Source: Bryopsis sp. KO-2023
Taxonomy: Eukaryota; Chlorophyta; Ulvophyceae; Bryopsidales; Bryopsidaceae
Direction: 5' to 3'
DNA: 64,000 bases
Assembly (NCBI GenBank): GCA_030272585.1
Contig: BSYQ01000010.1
Span: 4,216,001 to 4,280,000 of the forward strand
The translations under genes were made by a program, and so were the position numbers. Positions 60,368 to 64,000 of this stretch are shown here, piece after piece. The notes under the pieces are model-generated. The model ran no database searches and was not told the DNA's origin. It worked only from the letters and a program-made list of their open reading frames with translations. Position 1 is the stretch's first letter. Each line of letters begins with the position of its first letter.

Positions 60368-63300
60368 ATGCGGAAGAGGATCTCAATGCCAAACTCTCTG
60401 CGTGCATTCCTCTTGTGGATTTCCGTTATGGCGGTCGAACAGACGGCCCAAGCCGTCATTCCAGACCATGAAATTTTCCCCCTCGATTGCCAGTGGCAGG
60501 ATGAAGAGGGCGTTCTACGATTCTGGAACGCATCGCTTGGAGCGTGGGGACCTGAAATTCCCCTGGCGTGTTTCGTGGAGGGAGAAGCTTCCAGCAAGTT
60601 AGTGGTTGGCGGATGTTGATTTCAGGGTGCTTTTGCCAAAATCAACTTCAGTACCCTGCCACAATCCGAATTTCCATACCAGGCCAACTGTGGAGAATTA
60701 ATTCAAAAAAGCCTTATTCTGATCAACTTGCTCTGGTTGAAAAACTGTTGCCAGGTGATTGCTTTCTGAACCAAGTTGTAATTGTTACAACTGCAAATGT
60801 GGTGTCATGCTGTAGGTTTGAATTTAAAGGACATACTCCGAGGTCAGATGTGTCGTGCCAACAAGAATTTTGCCTGTTCACGAATTTATGGTGGGTTAAA
60901 CCTCTTGACCTTCCTTTAAGTGGATTTAAAGAAGAAGAAAAAACAATCAAACCACCAGATTCAGTGCTTCTACATACCCCAGAGGTTCAAATGTTTCAAC
61001 ATTTTTTTTTATAAAAAAACCCCGGCCTTCCCTCAAGTTTTTGTGGATTCAATATCAGGTACAACAATGGGAAGTTCTACTTTTTTGCAGATTCGAAAAC
61101 AATGATGGTGAGTCCATTTCCATTTTTTTTTCAACAGCGAAACATACTCAAATGAATGAATAAACGACTGCAAATGCAACTGTACATTCACGGTCAACAT
61201 GAATTCACCAATTTTGGATTTGCCAATCTCTGGGGTCAAAAATTTGACATCCATCACAACTGCATGACAAAACATTCACAAGCCAATACTAATAAGATAT
61301 TCTTTTGTCAAATAAATGACATCCAGGCTGAAATTACATGAACCCATCCATTATCAAATCAATTATGTTCTTATTATCATTAAGAGTCTGTTCTATTTGA
61401 ACAAATCTTACAGTCATTCAATTTTTTTTCTTTTTGGTCAGCCAAGCTTCATGGCGACACGAAATGTCGAAATCACAACTTTGCAGATGAAGAGTCCAAG
61501 TCGATTTATCGATGCTGTCAAGTGGAGGGGGGTGCCAGGCAACACCCTCTTCTTGGATTACACATTTTATTTGCATCCGGTGAGCACCACCTACCACATC
61601 ACTGTTAAAGCACTGTCCTATCATAACTCTTTTCCCTATCCCCCCCCGCTTTCCTCTGAAAATAACATATCAAAGCAAATCTATGGATGTGCTGTCTACT
61701 CAGCCTAAAAATAAACAATGATGGTCCAAGATATATGCAATGAGAGGAAATGCATTGTGGATGTGCCAAGAAATCCAATCAACCACTAGGAACATCCACC
61801 GCCTGCGTCCAAATATCTGCAAAGGATCTCTGAGAATTAAAAAAAAGGGTGTGGAATTTCCAGGGTGCAATAGGACATTGGCTTGAAATACTCCTGCCCC
61901 TGTTTGGAGTTTTCAGAAAATATCCCACTCTGAGACCCCCACGCCAAATTGTCATGTTGCATCTGAACAGATCTCATCTGTTCCATTGGGTGAGGTAACG
62001 CAAGGAAATAACAGCAAAAAAGATAGAAAACAAAAAACATCACATCAATTCTTAAAACACCACCATCTTTTCATGCAACTGAAATCGAAGCGAACTTGAA
62101 ATGAGCCCCACAACAAATTGCCTTTTTTTTCTGTCCAGAGTGAGGTCATTGAAAGTCAAATCAAAAATGGAAATAACATTTTTATGTGGGGAGCGCCCAC
62201 ATGCATTTTCCGATGCATTAAAAAACAAAAGAAAGTTAGCTGTGCGAGTTTCAGAAGAGGGGTTTTCTTATAATTCTTCCTTGCAGATCTATGCTGGGCC
62301 TGACTCTTGGCATGGAGAAAACTTTGCCAAAAATTATGCTGCAAGAGGATCGCTCCACTGCATATGAACGATTACGTAATGCAAAGCACTCCAGAAAAAA
62401 AAGAACGAAAAGATCAAATCACAGTGGATCAAATGCAGATGTCAGAAAAAATTCCACAGAAAATGAGGGAGCACTGAAAGTGAAATATTTTCATGATGAA
62501 TTATTTTCAGATATACCTTCTGTCGAGTCCTATGTGCCATCTTTTGCATAATTTCATCATTTGTCAATGGAGCTTAGATTTTTCGTCCGTGGATTTCTTG
62601 TATCTTGAAAAGCCATGGACCTCGAATCTTCTGGTAGTAACCCTTGAGAAAAGATAATCCACAATTTCTTTCAAAATGTAGAAATGAGCAGGCGCTTTTC
62701 TTTTCGTCCCACTTGCAGGTGCTCCTCTAGAACATTTTCCTCGAAATGAATGGGTATGTTTTTATCGAGTTTTGATGATGCGCGATCGTCTGACTGGGGG
62801 AGAGAGGTCGTTTCTGAACCAGGAAGAAGCCCGACTGTACAGAGAAGCTGCATACATTCGCTATGGTAGCCTCTTCCTCAAGAAAATATATCTTTTTTTT
62901 CTCATTCTTTCTTAAATTCCTTTTTTTGTATTTTTGCAAGGTTGGAAATGGTTTGATCTGCACACCCAGTTGTAGTAGTGGTAACAATGTTGAAAGTCGA
63001 AAAGAAAAGAAATTGAATTCCTGGAATTTGACGGAGACTTTCCATGGCTCCAGTTTATGACTGCTGATTTTTCAGGGTATGTGTGCAGGGCTTGAACCCC
63101 CAGTGTGGCGGCGACCTCCCAAGAAAATCACATATCTAGCTAAACTGGAAAATCGGCGAATAATCAACGAAAAGGAAATTCTCAATCTGTTGGCTGAATT
63201 TGGAGAGGTCAGCACTGGAAACTTGACCATTTTACTCGTGGAGTGGGAAAAGGACAAGAAAGGAGAACTTGAATTGTGCTTTTTTTTTCCATTTGTATGC

Positions 63301-64000
63301 CTCTCCATCCATCAATGCATTAAGCTGATATGCTAGGGTCGTTTTTTCCTGTCAGGTCGAGAAAATCACCTTTTCGTCGAGTTCCAGTTTCGAAGATCAG
63401 TTGAAGACTGTGTCAGAAACTGGTGTGTTGGTGGCTGTTCACACTTCGGGTTTAGCGAACAGCGTTTTCTTGAGGCCAGGATCAGCAGTAATTGAGATCA
63501 TCCAGGCAAGTCCTACTATCAAAATAAACAAATTAGTAAAAAAAACATGTACATGTCAAATTGTGAATATGATTGTTGTGGTTTAATGGCAAATTATGCT
63601 TCCAGAAATTTCCCTCTCACCAAGGAGTCTGGATTTCCTAGCTTCCTAATCAGGCGAGCAGATTTTCAACCGAAATAACCCATTCTGTTGTGTTTTGACA
63701 TGTGTGAATGGAGTGGTGCTTGATAAGCAATGTGCCATTCGTTATTTATATGAATAGAAACATTACCCTAAATTCACAATTTCTGTCATTTACGGACAAC
63801 AATGAATAAAAATAGAATCGCAAATCTTAATTTATAAGATTTTTTTATGGTTTGATTGACGTTTTCTCTGTTTTTTTTTTTTTCGTAGAGAAATTGGGCT
63901 TGGAGGGAAATTGACAAATCCTTCAAAGAGCACACATTGAAGTTGGGAGACATTCACCATTTTGCTTGGAGGGCAAAAGCTTGGAACGAAACCGTTTTTC
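60368..64000 (+). CDS. GT61/EOGT-like glycosyltransferase, truncated by the window end
   Basis: GT61 enzymes transfer xylose, arabinose or GlcNAc to secreted proteins or glycans in the ER/Golgi. Exon 1 (60368-60597) begins with a signal or signal-anchor (LRAFLLWISVMAVEQTAQA) and a Trp-rich lumenal start. Secure later exons are 62719-62865 (PLEHFPRNEWVCFYRVLMMR), 63089-63207 (EPPVWRRPPKKITYLAKL, RRIINEKEILNLLAEFGE), 63356-63505 (TGVLVAVHTSGLANSVFLRP, the GT61 hallmark like GxHGAGLxNxxFL) and 63889 onward (NWAWREIDKSFKEH). The hallmark carries His-Thr-Ser-Gly instead of His-Gly-Ala-Gly. The intron after 63505 needs a GC donor. Between 60598 and 62718 coding pieces exist (61091-61107, 61442 on, 62283-about 62370) but their joins are unresolved. 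The 3' end is outside the window. Confidence 0.8.

Noticed and set aside
61091-61107. 17-base microexon in the GT61 gene
   Set aside because: It links exon 1 in phase, but the frame it imposes on the next exon does not carry through to 62.3 kb, so it is mentioned only as a possible piece.

Overview
This is nuclear DNA of a eukaryote with many introns, most likely a green alga or an early-diverging streptophyte. Genes are cut into small exons by short GT-AG introns, and coding joins were worked out by hand from splice motifs, reading phase and family knowledge. The green-lineage signals are a CDSP32-type double thioredoxin with a transit-like leader, an NRT2 nitrate transporter, a plant-style Su(z)12/EMF2 protein with a VEFS box, a ZZ-TAZ protein of the plant HAC type, a single-exon mTERF protein and an NC-domain-free plastid-type unknown. 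No species name can be supported from sequence alone.

Layout. 0.4-0.8 kb (-): a two-exon small secreted protein. 1.7-6.3 kb (-): MTHFR, 12 exons, fully solved. 7.1-9.0 kb (-): proteasome deubiquitinase RPN11, 5 exons, divergent from an intronless mTERF gene (9.4-10.6 kb, +). 10.95-11.13 kb: a GC-rich island of six consecutive short hairpins, a candidate structured RNA. 12.05-13.5 kb (-): KIN17. 14.1-18.3 kb (-): a large unrecognised, probably organelle-targeted protein, divergent from a SERCA/ECA calcium ATPase (18.6-24.5 kb, +). 25.7-28.8 kb (+): ribosome-biogenesis factor SDA1. 31.2-33.8 kb (-): DNMT2 tRNA methyltransferase, divergent from CDSP32-like thioredoxin (34.0-36.5 kb, +) across 166 bp holding a G-box. 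38.6-40.9 kb (+): NRT2. 43.5-44.2 kb (+): ZZ-TAZ protein. 45.3-46.1 kb (-): part of an unrecognised gene. 46.5-53.0 kb (+): Su(z)12/EMF2. 53.7 kb: a near-perfect 87-base palindrome. 54.2-56.8 and 57.4-59.9 kb (+): tandem trypsin-like protease genes with an Ala-rich C-terminal extension. 60.4 kb to the right edge (+): a GT61/EOGT-like glycosyltransferase, cut by the window end.

The genes are mostly unrelated housekeeping functions (one-carbon metabolism, protein turnover, RNA and chromatin work, calcium and nitrate transport), as expected of ordinary nuclear chromosome. No prokaryote-like operon, transposon, CRISPR array or obvious defence system was seen. The most notable points are GC-AG introns with a GCAAGT donor that are forced by reading frame in at least two genes and favoured in a third, the hairpin island, the palindrome, a CDSP32-like protein lacking its CxxC pair, and animal-type trypsins in tandem, one of which has a frame break in its first exon.
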